The position numbers and the translations under genes are program-made. The notes beneath the pieces were generated by a model. That model ran no database searches. It was given only the letters and a program-made list of their open reading frames with translations, and was not told the DNA's origin. A stretch of 64,000 nt of DNA, taken from the NCBI RefSeq assembly GCF_000014045.1, contig NC_008209.1, forward strand, positions 3,061,001-3,125,000, given 5' to 3'. Positions 48,167-57,651 of this stretch are shown in pieces. The DNA is from Roseobacter denitrificans OCh 114 (GTDB taxonomy: Bacteria; Pseudomonadota; Alphaproteobacteria; Rhodobacterales; Rhodobacteraceae). The stretch's first letter is position 1. Each line of letters starts with the position of its first letter.

Positions 48167-49201
48167 ATGAGTACCGCTGTCCTGACAATTGATCTTTCTG
48201 CGCTCGCTGCAAACTGGCGCAGTCTGAACGCGCTATCAGACGTCGAAACCGCCGCTGTCGTCAAAGCCAACGCCTATGGCCTTGGCGTAGGCACTGCGGC
48301 ATCGGCCCTTGCTGAGGCCGGTGCGCGTCATTTCTTTGTCGCCGTTGCCGAAGAGGGCGTGGCACTGCGGCAGGCGCTTGGCGCGGGGCCGCAGATCAGC
48401 GTATTTTCCGGCCATATGGCGGGGGATACCGCCTTGATCCGGGACGCGGGCCTCACGCCGATGATCAATTCCATCGACCAGATGATCCGACATGTGGAGG
48501 CCCTGCCCGAGCATGACTTTGGCATCCAGCTTGATACCGGCATGAACCGGCTCGGCATGGAAGACGGCGAATGGCGCGCGGTGCGCGAGGTCGCCACACA
48601 GCGCCCTCCCAGCCTCGTGATGTCGCACCTTGCCTGCGCGGATGAGCCGTCCCACCAGATGAACCGCCAACAGTTGGACTGCTTTGTCGAGATGACACAG
48701 GACATCACCGCGCCACGCTCGCTTGCGGCGACAGGCGGGATTTTGATGGGGCCTGACTATCATTTCGACCTGACGCGCCCGGGGATTGGCCTTTACGGCG
48801 GTCTGCCCTTTGTCGACGCGCTGCCGGTGGTGCAGCTTGATGTGCCGGTCATTCAGGTGCGCGACGTTCACCCCGGCGAAACCGTGGGCTACGCCAACAC
48901 ATGGACGGCCACCGCGCCTGCGCGCATTGCCACGATCTCGGCAGGTTATGCCGATGGTCTGATCCGCGCGATGGGGGCCAAGGCACGGCTGCATGCTGGC
49001 GATACTGCCCTACCCGTCGTGGGCCGCGTGTCCATGGATCTGATCGGTGTCGATGTGACGGCACTGGGCAGCGACCCGGACAGCCTGCAGCTTATCGGGC
49101 GTCACCAGTCAGTCGATACGGTTGCGGGCTTTGCAGATACCATCGGATATGAAATACTGACCTCTCTCGGCGACAGATACAAAAGGGTCTATACGCAGTG
49201 A
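48167..49201 (+). CDS. alr: Alanine racemase
   Basis: A 344-residue PLP enzyme that makes D-alanine for peptidoglycan. The Schiff-base Lys33 is in [12 protein letters not shown]; the second base tyrosine corresponds to [22 protein letters not shown] and [14 protein letters not shown] are typical. It overlaps the MlaE-type permease gene by four bases (GTGA), so it is coupled to the transporter genes. Confidence 0.95.
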
Positions 49202-49971
49202 AGTTTTTCGCCGTCATAGGCCGCGTTGTCCTGAGCGCATTGGCAGCCATTGGCCGGATCGCCATTTTTGGCGGCCAGACGATCGGCCATCTTGCCCGAC
49301 CGCCCTTTTACGCCCGCGAGTTTGCGACACAACTGCTCAATATCGGTTGGCTGTCCCTGCCGGTCGTCGGGTTGACGGCGGTGTTCACCGGGGGTGCGCT
49401 CGCCTTGCAGATCTACGCAGGCGGCTCGCGGTTCAATGCCGAAGCCGTGGTGCCCCAGATCGTTGCCGTCGGGATGGTGCGCGAACTGGGCCCTGTGCTG
49501 GTCGGCTTGATGATTGCCGCGCGGGTGACGTCCTCCATCGCCGCCGAAATCGCGACCATGAAGGTGACAGAGCAGATTGACGCGCTCGTCACCCTGTCCA
49601 CCCATCCGATGAAATACCTCACCGTGCCGCGCGTCCTTGCCGCCGTGCTGGTGGTGCCGTTGCTCGTGGCTGTCGGGGATATCATCGGCATCTTCGGCGG
49701 TTTTGCGGTTGCCACCGGAACGCTCGGGTTCAATGCGGCAACCTACATCAACAACACGGTGAATTTTCTTGAACCGCTGGACGTTATTTCATCGCTGACC
49801 AAAGGGGCGGTCTTTGGCTTTTGCGCCGCTCTCATGGGGTGTTATCACGGCATGAACTCAGGCCGTGGTGCCATGGGGGTCGGTCGCGCCACGAAGGGCG
49901 CTGTTGAAGGTGCCGCCGTTCTCATTCTGGCCGCGAACTTCGTGCTGACGGGGGTATTTTTCACGCTATGA
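49198..49971 (+). CDS. MlaE family lipid transporter permease
   Basis: A 257-residue inner-membrane permease of the MlaE type, with about five to six hydrophobic segments. Motifs [19 protein letters not shown] and [19 protein letters not shown] are diagnostic. In Gram-negative bacteria such permeases move phospholipids between the membranes together with an MlaF ATPase and an MCE protein (MlaD). The start is GTG at 49198, overlapping alr. The ATPase follows with an ATGA overlap, but no MCE gene is next to it. Confidence 0.9.
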
Positions 49972-50714
49972 TCCGGATGGAAGGCGTACATAAATCCTTT
50001 GGCTCAAACCACGTGCTGCGCGGGATCGACCTGAATATCGAAAAAGGGTCGTCCATGGTCATCATCGGCGGCTCCGGCACCGGTAAATCAATTGCGTTGA
50101 AATGCATATTGGGCCTTGTGACACCGGACAGCGGAAAGATCCTCGTGGATGGCAAGGACGCAACAACCGGCGACCGGGATGCTTTCCTTGCGCGCTTTGG
50201 CATGCTGTTTCAGGGCTCCGCCCTGTTTGACAGCCTGCCCGTGTGGCAAAACGTGGCCTTTCGATTGCTGCGCGGCTCGCTCAAACGCCCCAAGGACGAG
50301 GCGCGCGCCATCGCGATCGACAAGCTGCGCCGCGTGGGGCTGAAACCCGATGTGGCAGACCGCTTCCCGGCGGAGCTGTCGGGAGGCATGCAAAAACGTG
50401 TCGGCCTTGCCCGCGCCATCGCCGCCGAGCCGGAGATCATCTTTTTCGATGAGCCCACCACCGGTCTTGATCCCATCATGTCCGGCGTGATCAACGATCT
50501 GATCCGCGAAATCGTAGTGGAAATGGGCGCAACGGCCATGACCATCACGCATGACATGACAAGCGTGCGCGCGATTGCGGATAATATCGCCATGCTGCAC
50601 GAGGGTGTCATTCAGTGGACCGGCCCCGTGGCACAGATGGATGCCTCCGGTGATCCCTACCTGACCCAATTCATCAACGGCAGTGCCGACGGACCAATCG
50701 AATCTGTGCGATAA
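49968..50714 (+). CDS. MlaF-type ABC transporter ATPase
   Basis: A 248-residue ABC ATPase. Walker A IIGGSGTGKSIALK, signature ELSGGMQKRVGLARAI, Walker B IIFFDEPTTGLDP and the H-loop ITHDMTSV are complete. FQGSALFDSLPVWQNVAF is typical of MlaF. It pairs with the upstream permease. Its stop is followed by 180 bases before the VPLPA-CTERM gene. Confidence 0.92.
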   Translation: MIRMEGVHKSFGSNHVLRGIDLNIEKGSSMVIIGGSGTGKSIALKCILGLVTPDSGKILVDGKDATTGDRDAFLARFGMLFQGSALFDSLPVWQNVAFRLLRGSLKRPKDEARAIAIDKLRRVGLKPDVADRFPAELSGGMQKRVGLARAIAAEPEIIFFDEPTTGLDPIMSGVINDLIREIVVEMGATAMTITHDMTSVRAIADNIAMLHEGVIQWTGPVAQMDASGDPYLTQFINGSADGPIESVR

Positions 50715-50782
50715 ACGGGTTTGGGACCTCGCGAAACCGCGCCAACGTGACAGGTATTGCCGCGCGTGCTTTGCTCAAAGCG

Positions 50783-50790
50783 TTAACCAT
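50783..50790 (+). promoter_or_regulatory. CtrA-type TTAACCAT and TTAA cluster
   Basis: TTAACCAT, a recognised CtrA site variant, lies 105 bases before the VPLPA-CTERM gene. A run of further TTAA motifs (TTTAACAAG, TTTTAAACG, TTTTAACAAG) fills 50837-50866, but with spacings of eight and five rather than seven. Confidence 0.35.
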
Positions 50791-50894
50791 TGGCTGCCAT
50801 TGTGATTGCGGCACGCATCCCCCCGTGGCATTCCGTTTAACAAGAATTTTAAACGTTTTAACAAGTTTCAGCCTTTCCAGTGGAGAAATCGGAT

Positions 50895-51548
50895 ATGAAA
50901 AAACTCGCCCTCGCAGCAGCGCTCGTGCTTGCAACCGCAGCCACAAGCCACGCGGCCACCATCATCGATTCCGCCACCAAGGGGTTTTACAACGCCGGCA
51001 TCGGCAGTGTGCTGAACAGCACCTCCATCGCGTTTCCGGGTGTCGGTGATGGCGACCCGACGCAGTCATTCGGTCCCGGCGATGCGCCTGATCTGTCCGC
51101 AGCGGCCTCTGCTTTGGGGGACTGGTTGACAACGCCTGCCACCCCCGGTGGCACTTGGTCGGCGACCGAGCAGGCAATCCCGCGCAACTGGAAGGTCAAC
51201 GACGAAACGGCCGTCATCTATGCCTTTGACGGCGGCGCAAACGGCATCGAAAACCTCAACCTCAGCATCGGCGTGGACAATGGGATTTTCGTCTGGCTGA
51301 ACGGTGTGTTTCAGGGCGGTGCAATGGCGCCCGGTGGCGCGCGTCTGGGCGAATTCACGCTCGACCTCGGCACCGTTCAGGCGGGTACGAACTTCCTGCA
51401 GCTTCTGCGTGAAGATCACGGTGGTGGCACGGGCTATGCCATCGAAGTGACGGGGGATGAAATCTCCGCCGTGCCATTGCCTGCCGGTTTGCCACTTCTG
51501 CTTGCAGGCCTTGGTATCTTTGGCTGGATGAAACGCCGCGCGGCCTGA
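50895..51548 (+). CDS. VPLPA-CTERM sorting domain protein
   Basis: A 217-residue exported protein. It has a signal peptide (MKKLALAAALVLATAATSHA) and ends with VPLPAGLPLLLAGLG, a hydrophobic segment and MKRRAA, the VPLPA-CTERM form of the PEP-CTERM exosortase signal known from Rhodobacterales. The body (about 25-190) resembles the carbohydrate-binding-like extracellular domains found with such signals (NGIENLNLSIGVDNGIFVWLNG). It should be cut and anchored by an exosortase, which is not in the window. The ATG at 50895 follows TGGAGAAATCGG. A terminator follows. Confidence 0.85.
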   Translation: MKKLALAAALVLATAATSHAATIIDSATKGFYNAGIGSVLNSTSIAFPGVGDGDPTQSFGPGDAPDLSAAASALGDWLTTPATPGGTWSATEQAIPRNWKVNDETAVIYAFDGGANGIENLNLSIGVDNGIFVWLNGVFQGGAMAPGGARLGEFTLDLGTVQAGTNFLQLLREDHGGGTGYAIEVTGDEISAVPLPAGLPLLLAGLGIFGWMKRRAA

Positions 51549-51585
51549 CCGGTCCGTCCCCGCAGCGGTTGCTGCAAAATATATC

Positions 51586-51619
51586 AAAACAGGCCGCGGA
51601 GAAATCCGGGGCCTGTTTT
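51586..51619. terminator. Bidirectional-type terminator after the VPLPA gene
   Basis: A perfect ten-base inverted repeat AAAACAGGCC (51586-51595) / GGCCTGTTTT (51610-51619) with a 14-base loop. It has A- and T-runs at the ends, so it should stop transcription from either side. It separates the VPLPA gene from radA. Confidence 0.8.
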
Positions 51620-51700
51620 GCGGCGCCAGCGCGACAGTCGCACAGAACCATCGACCCAAAATCTCTTTGACGGCAATCCTCGTCTGCGCCACAAGAGGCC

Positions 51701-53062
51701 ATGGTCAAATCCCCCTCATTCTCCTGCTCTGCCTGCGGCAGCGTCACGACCAAATGGGCCGGGCGCTGTGAATCCTGCGGCGAGTGGAACACGATTTCCG
51801 AGGACGCAGGCATCTCGAAAGGCCCGGCCAAATCGCTTGGCGGCAAGCGCGGCGCATCGGTCAAACTCACCAGCCTGTCCACCGAGGAAGCCCCCCCGCC
51901 CCGCACCACCTGCGGCATCAAGGAGTTGGACCGCGTCCTGGGCGGCGGATTGGTTGCGGCTTCGGCGATCCTCGTGGGCGGGGACCCCGGCATCGGGAAA
52001 TCCACGTTGCTGCTGCAAGCCGCAGCCCAGTTCGCGCGCAGTGGCTTGAAAACAATATATGTTTCTGGCGAAGAGGCCTCTGCACAGGTGCGGATGCGCG
52101 CGCAGCGTCTGGGATTGACCGACGCGCCGGTGCAACTCGCCGCAGAAACCAACCTGCGCGACATTCTCACCACGCTTGAGGCGGAAAAGCCCCAGCTTGC
52201 CATCATCGATTCCATCCAGACCATGTGGGCTGACAATGTGGACAGCGCCCCGGGCTCGGTCAGTCAGGTGCGCGCCGCAGCCCATGAGTTGACCAGTTTT
52301 GCCAAGCGCAAGGGGATCAGCGTGATCCTCGTGGGCCATGTCACCAAGGAGGGCCAGATCGCAGGCCCCCGCGTCGTTGAACATATGGTCGACACAGTGC
52401 TCTATTTCGAGGGCGAGCGCGGGCATCAGTTCCGCATCCTGCGCGCCGTCAAAAACCGCTTCGGTCCGGCAGACGAGATAGGCGTGTTCGAGATGACGGG
52501 CAGCGGGCTGGACGAAGTGGCCAACCCTTCGGCGCTGTTCCTGAGTGAACGGGGGACGCCCTCACCCGGTTCGGTGGTGTTTGCCGGGGTTGAGGGCACG
52601 CGCCCCGTCCTTGTCGAGTTTCAGGCGCTGGTGTCCCCCTCGCCCCATGCGCAGGCGCGCCGCACTGTGGTCGGCTGGGACGGGGGACGCCTGGCGATGA
52701 TCCTTGCCGTGCTGGAGGCGCGTTGCGGCATCCCCTTTGCGGGGCTTGACGTCTATCTGAACGTGGCGGGCGGCATGAAAGTGTCAGAACCGGCAGCGGA
52801 CCTCGCGGTGGCGGCGGCCCTGCTCAGCGCGCGAGAGGACGCCGCATTGCCTGCGGATACGGTGGTTTTTGGCGAAATCAGCCTGTCTGGCGCCCTGCGC
52901 CCGGCCACCCAGACCGAAAACAGGTTGAAAGAAGCGCAAAAACTTGGTTTTACCAGCGCCATTGCTGCCAAGGGCGGTAAAGCGGTCGGGGTCAGCGGCA
53001 TTACTTTGAACACGATGCCGGACCTGACGGGCTTTGTAGGCGAGATTTTTGGCGCAGGCTAA
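51701..53062 (+). CDS. radA: DNA repair protein RadA
   Basis: A 453-residue RecA-like protein that helps process branched recombination intermediates. The N-terminal zinc finger is FSCSACGSVTTKWAGRCESCGEW (four cysteines). Walker A LVGGDPGIGKSTLLLQ, the KNRFG motif (AVKNRFGPADE) and a C-terminal Lon-protease-like domain are present. TTGACG about 35 bases upstream could be a -35. cvpA follows 27 bases later. Confidence 0.96.
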   Translation: MVKSPSFSCSACGSVTTKWAGRCESCGEWNTISEDAGISKGPAKSLGGKRGASVKLTSLSTEEAPPPRTTCGIKELDRVLGGGLVAASAILVGGDPGIGKSTLLLQAAAQFARSGLKTIYVSGEEASAQVRMRAQRLGLTDAPVQLAAETNLRDILTTLEAEKPQLAIIDSIQTMWADNVDSAPGSVSQVRAAAHELTSFAKRKGISVILVGHVTKEGQIAGPRVVEHMVDTVLYFEGERGHQFRILRAVKNRFGPADEIGVFEMTGSGLDEVANPSALFLSERGTPSPGSVVFAGVEGTRPVLVEFQALVSPSPHAQARRTVVGWDGGRLAMILAVLEARCGIPFAGLDVYLNVAGGMKVSEPAADLAVAAALLSAREDAALPADTVVFGEISLSGALRPATQTENRLKEAQKLGFTSAIAAKGGKAVGVSGITLNTMPDLTGFVGEIFGAG

Positions 53063-53089
53063 GCGTCGCGTAAAGAGGCAGTTGAGGCT

Positions 53090-53644
53090 ATGGAAAACTT
53101 CACAATGATCGACGGGGTCGTGGCCCTTGTGATCGTCATTTCGGCACTGCTTGCCTATAGTCGCGGCGTCGTGCGTGAGATCATGGCCATTGTCGGCTGG
53201 GTGGCAGCGGCGATCCTCGGTTTCATGTTTGCCCCGCAGGTTGAACCGCTGATCCGCGAAGTACCGGTTGTTGGCGAATTTCTGGCCGATAGTTGCGAAT
53301 TGTCGATCATCGGGGCCTTTGCCGCCGTTTTTGCGGTCGCTTTGATCGTTGTGTCGCTCTTTACCCCGCTGTTTTCCTCGGTCATTCAACGCTCCGCACT
53401 CAGTGGTGTGGATCAGGGGCTTGGATTCCTTTTTGGGGTCGCGCGCGGCGTGCTGCTCGTTGCGGTGGGGTTTTTCGTCTACAACACCGTTGTGACGGGT
53501 GAAAGCTATACAGTCGTGGACAACAGCCGCTCCGCCGCGGTGTTTTCGCAGCTGTCCGACGACATCGAAGGCGCCGAACCCGAGCAGGCTTTGGGGTGGA
53601 TCACCGGCCAATACGAAGCCCTGGTCAGCAATTGCGGACAGTAA
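53090..53644 (+). CDS. cvpA: CvpA family inner-membrane protein
   Basis: A 184-residue protein with four membrane segments (ALVIVISALLAYSRG, VGWVAAAILGFMFA, IIGAFAAVFAVALIVVSLF and FGVARGVLLVAVGFFVY). CvpA was first found as needed for colicin V production; it lies beside purF in many bacteria, as here (174 bases before purF). Its molecular role is unsettled. Start ATG at 53090 follows TTGAGG. Confidence 0.9.
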   Translation: MENFTMIDGVVALVIVISALLAYSRGVVREIMAIVGWVAAAILGFMFAPQVEPLIREVPVVGEFLADSCELSIIGAFAAVFAVALIVVSLFTPLFSSVIQRSALSGVDQGLGFLFGVARGVLLVAVGFFVYNTVVTGESYTVVDNSRSAAVFSQLSDDIEGAEPEQALGWITGQYEALVSNCGQ

Positions 53645-53818
53645 CAGCCGCTGATCCGCTTCGGGTTTCCCGCTGGGCGCGAGGGATTGCTGCTCAAGAG
53701 GTGCACGACATCCGCACAGACCGCGACAATCAGCACCAAGACCGTCATAGGTTCGTGACATAAGCCCGCGCAGGGCCTAAACAGTGCTCACCTGCAAACC
53801 GGATTCGGAGCTGCCCCG

Positions 53819-55315
53819 TTGTCCAAGATCATGCCTCCCGCTCATCCGTTTGATACAAGTTATCTGCGCGACAGCAATGACGACGACAAACTGAAGGAAG
53901 AATGTGGGATCTTTGGGGTCATCGGTGTCGCCGATGCGTCCAATTTCGTGGCCCTTGGGCTGCATGCCCTGCAACATCGCGGACAAGAGGCGGGCGGCAT
54001 CGTGAGCTATGACGCGGTACAGGGCTTTCAATCCGCGCGCCGCTTTGGCTATGTGCGCGATAATTTCACGAGTAAATCCGTGATGGAAACCCTGCCGGGT
54101 CCGCTGGCCATCGGGCATGTGCGCTATTCCACCGCCGGATCAAAAGGCCAGACGGCCATCCGCGACGTACAGCCGTTCTTTGGCGAATTCGCCATGGGTG
54201 GGGCGGCGATTGCGCACAACGGCAACATTACAAACGCAAACGCCCTGCGCCGCGAGCTGATCGAACGCGGTTCGATTTTTCAAAGCTCGTCCGACAGTGA
54301 GTGCATCATTCACCTGATGGCGCGATCCCTGCAACGCAACATCCCCGAACGTATGGAAGACGCCCTGCGCCGGGTGGAAGGCGCGTTTTCGGTTGTCGCG
54401 ATGACGCGCACCAAATTGATCGGCGTGCGCGATCCGCTTGGGGTACGCCCGCTTGTTCTGGGCAGGATCGGGGATGGCTGGGCGTTGTCTTCGGAAACCT
54501 GTGCGCTGGATATCATCGGGGCCGAATTCATCCGCGAAATCGAACCCGGTGAAATGGTCGTCATCACCGAAAAAGGGGTCGACAGCCAGTTCCCGTTCCG
54601 CCCGCAAAAACCACGCTTCTGCATCTTCGAACATGTGTATTTCTCGCGCCCCGACAGTATTCTGGGCGGGCGGTCGGTCTATGAAACGCGCGAAGCGATC
54701 GGGCGTGAATTGGCCAAGGAAAACCCGGTGGAGGCCGATCTTGTCTGCCCGGTACCGGATTCCGGCACCCCGGCGGCGATTGGCTATTCGCTGGAATCGG
54801 GCATTCCCTATGCGATGGGGATCATCCGTAACCAATATATGGGCCGCACTTTTATCGAGCCGACTGAACAGATCCGCAACATGGGCGTGCGCCTGAAACT
54901 GAACGTGAACCGCGCGCTGATCCAGGGCAAACGGGTTATTCTGGTGGACGACTCCGTGGTGCGCGGGACGACGAGCCGCAAGATCAAGGAAATGATCCTT
55001 GATGCCGGCGCCAAGGAAGTGCACTTCCGCATTGCCTCGCCGCCTACCGCCTGGCCCTGTTTTTATGGCGTCGATACGCCGCAACGCGAAAAACTGCTGG
55101 CCGCGACCATGTCCGAAGAGGAGATGCGCGCCCACCTACAGGTCGATAGCCTGAAATTCATCTCGCTGGATGGGCTTTATCGTGCCGTGGGCGAGGCGAA
55201 GGGCCGCAACCCGAAACAGCCGCAATATTGCGATGCCTGTTTTTCCGGCGAATACCCGGTTGTGCCCTCGGACCAGATCGAAGACGGCTTTGAAATGAAG
55301 CCCGCCGCCGAATAG
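53819..55315 (+). CDS. purF: Amidophosphoribosyltransferase
   Basis: A 498-residue enzyme for the first committed step of purine synthesis. The N-terminal Ntn glutaminase has its nucleophile Cys29 in KEECGIFGVIG after a short propeptide; the PRPP site is VILVDDSVVRGTTSRKI in the C-terminal domain. The start is TTG at 53819, eight bases after GGAG; ATG at 53831 would leave the ribosome site too far away. The intervening 174 bases after cvpA hold no gene. Confidence 0.96.
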   Translation: MSKIMPPAHPFDTSYLRDSNDDDKLKEECGIFGVIGVADASNFVALGLHALQHRGQEAGGIVSYDAVQGFQSARRFGYVRDNFTSKSVMETLPGPLAIGHVRYSTAGSKGQTAIRDVQPFFGEFAMGGAAIAHNGNITNANALRRELIERGSIFQSSSDSECIIHLMARSLQRNIPERMEDALRRVEGAFSVVAMTRTKLIGVRDPLGVRPLVLGRIGDGWALSSETCALDIIGAEFIREIEPGEMVVITEKGVDSQFPFRPQKPRFCIFEHVYFSRPDSILGGRSVYETREAIGRELAKENPVEADLVCPVPDSGTPAAIGYSLESGIPYAMGIIRNQYMGRTFIEPTEQIRNMGVRLKLNVNRALIQGKRVILVDDSVVRGTTSRKIKEMILDAGAKEVHFRIASPPTAWPCFYGVDTPQREKLLAATMSEEEMRAHLQVDSLKFISLDGLYRAVGEAKGRNPKQPQYCDACFSGEYPVVPSDQIEDGFEMKPAAE

Positions 55316-55424
55316 CCACCCTGTACAAACACTGCGGCGCGCTTTGGCCGTTACGCTGTTCTGACACTGACCTATCGTCGCAAGACGGCTTGACGCCCGC
55401 GCGATTACACGGCACCAGCAGGAC

Positions 55425-56060
55425 ATGACAAAAACTGCTCTCATCACCGGCGCATCGCGCGGCCTGGGTTACGCACTGGCCGAAGCGCTGGCGCCCACGC
55501 ATCACATCATCGCGGTTGCGAAAACAACCGGCGCTTTGGAGGAGTTGGACGACCGCATCCAATCCCACGGCGGGACAACTACGCTTGCGCCGATGGACAT
55601 CACCAATACTGACGCCATGGCGACGCTCTGCCGCGGGATCTTTGACCGTTGGGGCAGCCTTGATCTCTGGTTGCACGCGGCCATTCATGCAGCCCCCCTG
55701 ACACCGACCAGTCACATCGACAGCAAGGATCTGGCCAAATCCATCGCAACCAATGTTACCGCGACGGCGACCCTGATCACCTTTGTCGCGCCCTTGCTCG
55801 GCACGACCGGACAGGCGGTGTTTTTTGACGATGCGCGCGCGGGGGAGAAGTTCTTTGGCAGCTACGGCGCAAGCAAGGCCGCGCAGGTCGCGCTGGCCCG
55901 GTCGTGGCAGGCCGAAAGCGCCACAACAGGGCCGCGCGTGGATATTGTGACACCGCCGCCCATGCCAACCGCGACCCGTGGGCGGTTCTATCCCGGCGAA
56001 AACCGCGATGCCTTGACGCCCACGAGGGACGCAGCCGAAGCAGTTCTGTCACAACTCTGA
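55425..56060 (+). CDS. Short-chain dehydrogenase/reductase family protein
   Basis: A 211-residue Rossmann-fold protein. The nucleotide-binding [18 protein letters not shown] is at the N-terminus, and the catalytic Tyr and Lys stand in [12 protein letters not shown]. Between them the usual catalytic serine is not obvious ([12 protein letters not shown]). It is shorter than classic SDR enzymes (about 250 residues), so it may be an atypical member. The substrate is unknown. It lies between purF and surE, with its own gap of about 110 bases. Confidence 0.85.
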   Translation: MTKTALITGASRGLGYALAEALAPTHHIIAVAKTTGALEELDDRIQSHGGTTTLAPMDITNTDAMATLCRGIFDRWGSLDLWLHAAIHAAPLTPTSHIDSKDLAKSIATNVTATATLITFVAPLLGTTGQAVFFDDARAGEKFFGSYGASKAAQVALARSWQAESATTGPRVDIVTPPPMPTATRGRFYPGENRDALTPTRDAAEAVLSQL

Positions 56061-56148
56061 GCTTTCGAGCTGCAAAACAGCTGACAAGGGGCGGCTTCTC
56101 TTGCTGCGCTCCTATCGCTCGCCTATCAAAGCCAAAAGGGGCCTTGAT

Positions 56149-56934
56149 ATGCGCATTTTGATTACAAACGACGATGGGATAAACGCACCGGGACTGATGG
56201 TTTTGCATGAGATCGCGACCAGACTGGCCGGGCAGGATGGCGAGGTCTGGACCGTCGCACCTGCGTTCGAACAATCCGGCGTCGGCCATTGCATCAGCTA
56301 CACCCGCCCCATGATGGTTGCGCAAATGGGCCCGCGCCGCTTCGCCGCCGAAGGCTCACCGGCAGATTGCGTGCTGGCCGGCCTGCACGATGTGATGAAA
56401 GACAGCCCACCCGATCTGGTGCTTTCGGGCGTGAACCGGGGCAATAACTCCGCTGAAAACACGCTTTACTCGGGCACCATCGGCGGCGCGATGGAAGCAG
56501 CCCTGCAAGGGTTACCCGCGATTGCCCTGTCGCAATACTACGGGCCGCGCAACAACGCGATCGAGAACCCTTTCGAGGCCTCAGCACAGCATGGTGTCGA
56601 TGTGGTGCAGCGCATCCTTGCGCACACACCGCAGGAAACGGGTGGCTATCGTCTGTTTTACAATGTGAACTTCCCTCCTGTTCCGGGCGACGAAGTCCTC
56701 GGCATCCGCTTGGCAACGCAGGGCTTCCGCGAGGGGCTGGGCTTTTCGACCGAGCCGCATAATGCCCCATCGGGTCGGCGGTTCTTGTGGATCAAGGGCG
56801 GCGATCAGCATCGCCCGACCGCACCCGGATCTGACGCACAGTTGAACCTTGAGGGGTACATCTCGGTCACGCCGATGCGGGCGGATTTGACCGCGCATGA
56901 CATGATGGCCCCGCTGGCGGGCATCAATACATGA
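56149..56934 (+). CDS. surE: 5'-nucleotidase SurE
   Basis: A 261-residue metal-dependent phosphatase for nucleoside monophosphates. The metal site is [39 protein letters not shown] and [18 protein letters not shown] are family motifs. The ATG at 56149 follows AAGGGGCC; the longer in-frame reading upstream adds no domain. It overlaps pcm by four bases, and nlpD follows, the conserved surE-pcm-nlpD order. Confidence 0.95.
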   Translation: MRILITNDDGINAPGLMVLHEIATRLAGQDGEVWTVAPAFEQSGVGHCISYTRPMMVAQMGPRRFAAEGSPADCVLAGLHDVMKDSPPDLVLSGVNRGNNSAENTLYSGTIGGAMEAALQGLPAIALSQYYGPRNNAIENPFEASAQHGVDVVQRILAHTPQETGGYRLFYNVNFPPVPGDEVLGIRLATQGFREGLGFSTEPHNAPSGRRFLWIKGGDQHRPTAPGSDAQLNLEGYISVTPMRADLTAHDMMAPLAGINT

Positions 56935-57584
56935 TGACAGAAATGTCTGAGGCAGAACGCAAGATGCAGTTCCTCTATGCCCTGCGCTCCAAGGGTGTCA
57001 CAGATAAACGCGTGCTCTCGGCCATGGAAAACATCGACCGTGGCCCCTTCATCCGGGGGATTTTTGCCGAGCGCGCCTATGAGGACATGCCGCTGCCGAT
57101 TGCCTGCGGTCAGACCATCAGCCAGCCATCGGTTGTCGGGCTGATGACACAGGCGCTCAAGATCAGCCCGCGCGACAAGGTGCTGGAGGTGGGCACGGGC
57201 TCCGGGTATCAGGCCGCGATCCTCAGCCGGTTGGCGCGCCGGGTCTATACGCTGGACCGCCACAGCCGATTGGTGCGCGAGGCGCGCACCCTTTTCGAAG
57301 AGATGAACCTCACAAATATCACCGCGATCACCGCAGATGGCAGCTATGGCCTTGCGGATCAGGCCCCGTTTGATCGCATCCTCGTCACTGCCGCCGCCGA
57401 GGACCCCCCCAGCACGCTGATGGAGCAGCTCAAGGTCGGCGGTATCATGGTCATTCCCGTCGGACAGTCTGACGCCGTTCAGCATCTGATCGTCGTTCAC
57501 AAGACCGAAGACGGGCTTGAGTATGACGAGCTGCGGCAAGTCCGCTTTGTTCCTTTGCTGGAAGGCTTGGGAAAGGACGGATAA
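56931..57584 (+). CDS. pcm: Protein-L-isoaspartate O-methyltransferase
   Basis: A 217-residue S-adenosylmethionine enzyme that repairs isoaspartate in ageing proteins. The cofactor motif is [18 protein letters not shown], and the active-site [18 protein letters not shown] is complete. Its start ATGATGA overlaps the surE stop. Length matches the family. Confidence 0.96.
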   Translation: MMTEMSEAERKMQFLYALRSKGVTDKRVLSAMENIDRGPFIRGIFAERAYEDMPLPIACGQTISQPSVVGLMTQALKISPRDKVLEVGTGSGYQAAILSRLARRVYTLDRHSRLVREARTLFEEMNLTNITAITADGSYGLADQAPFDRILVTAAAEDPPSTLMEQLKVGGIMVIPVGQSDAVQHLIVVHKTEDGLEYDELRQVRFVPLLEGLGKDG

Positions 57585-57651
57585 GCTGTTATAGTGTTAA
57601 CGAATAAGCGGCCGGAAAACCGGCTCACGCTCAAAGAGCTACGTTGAGGAC

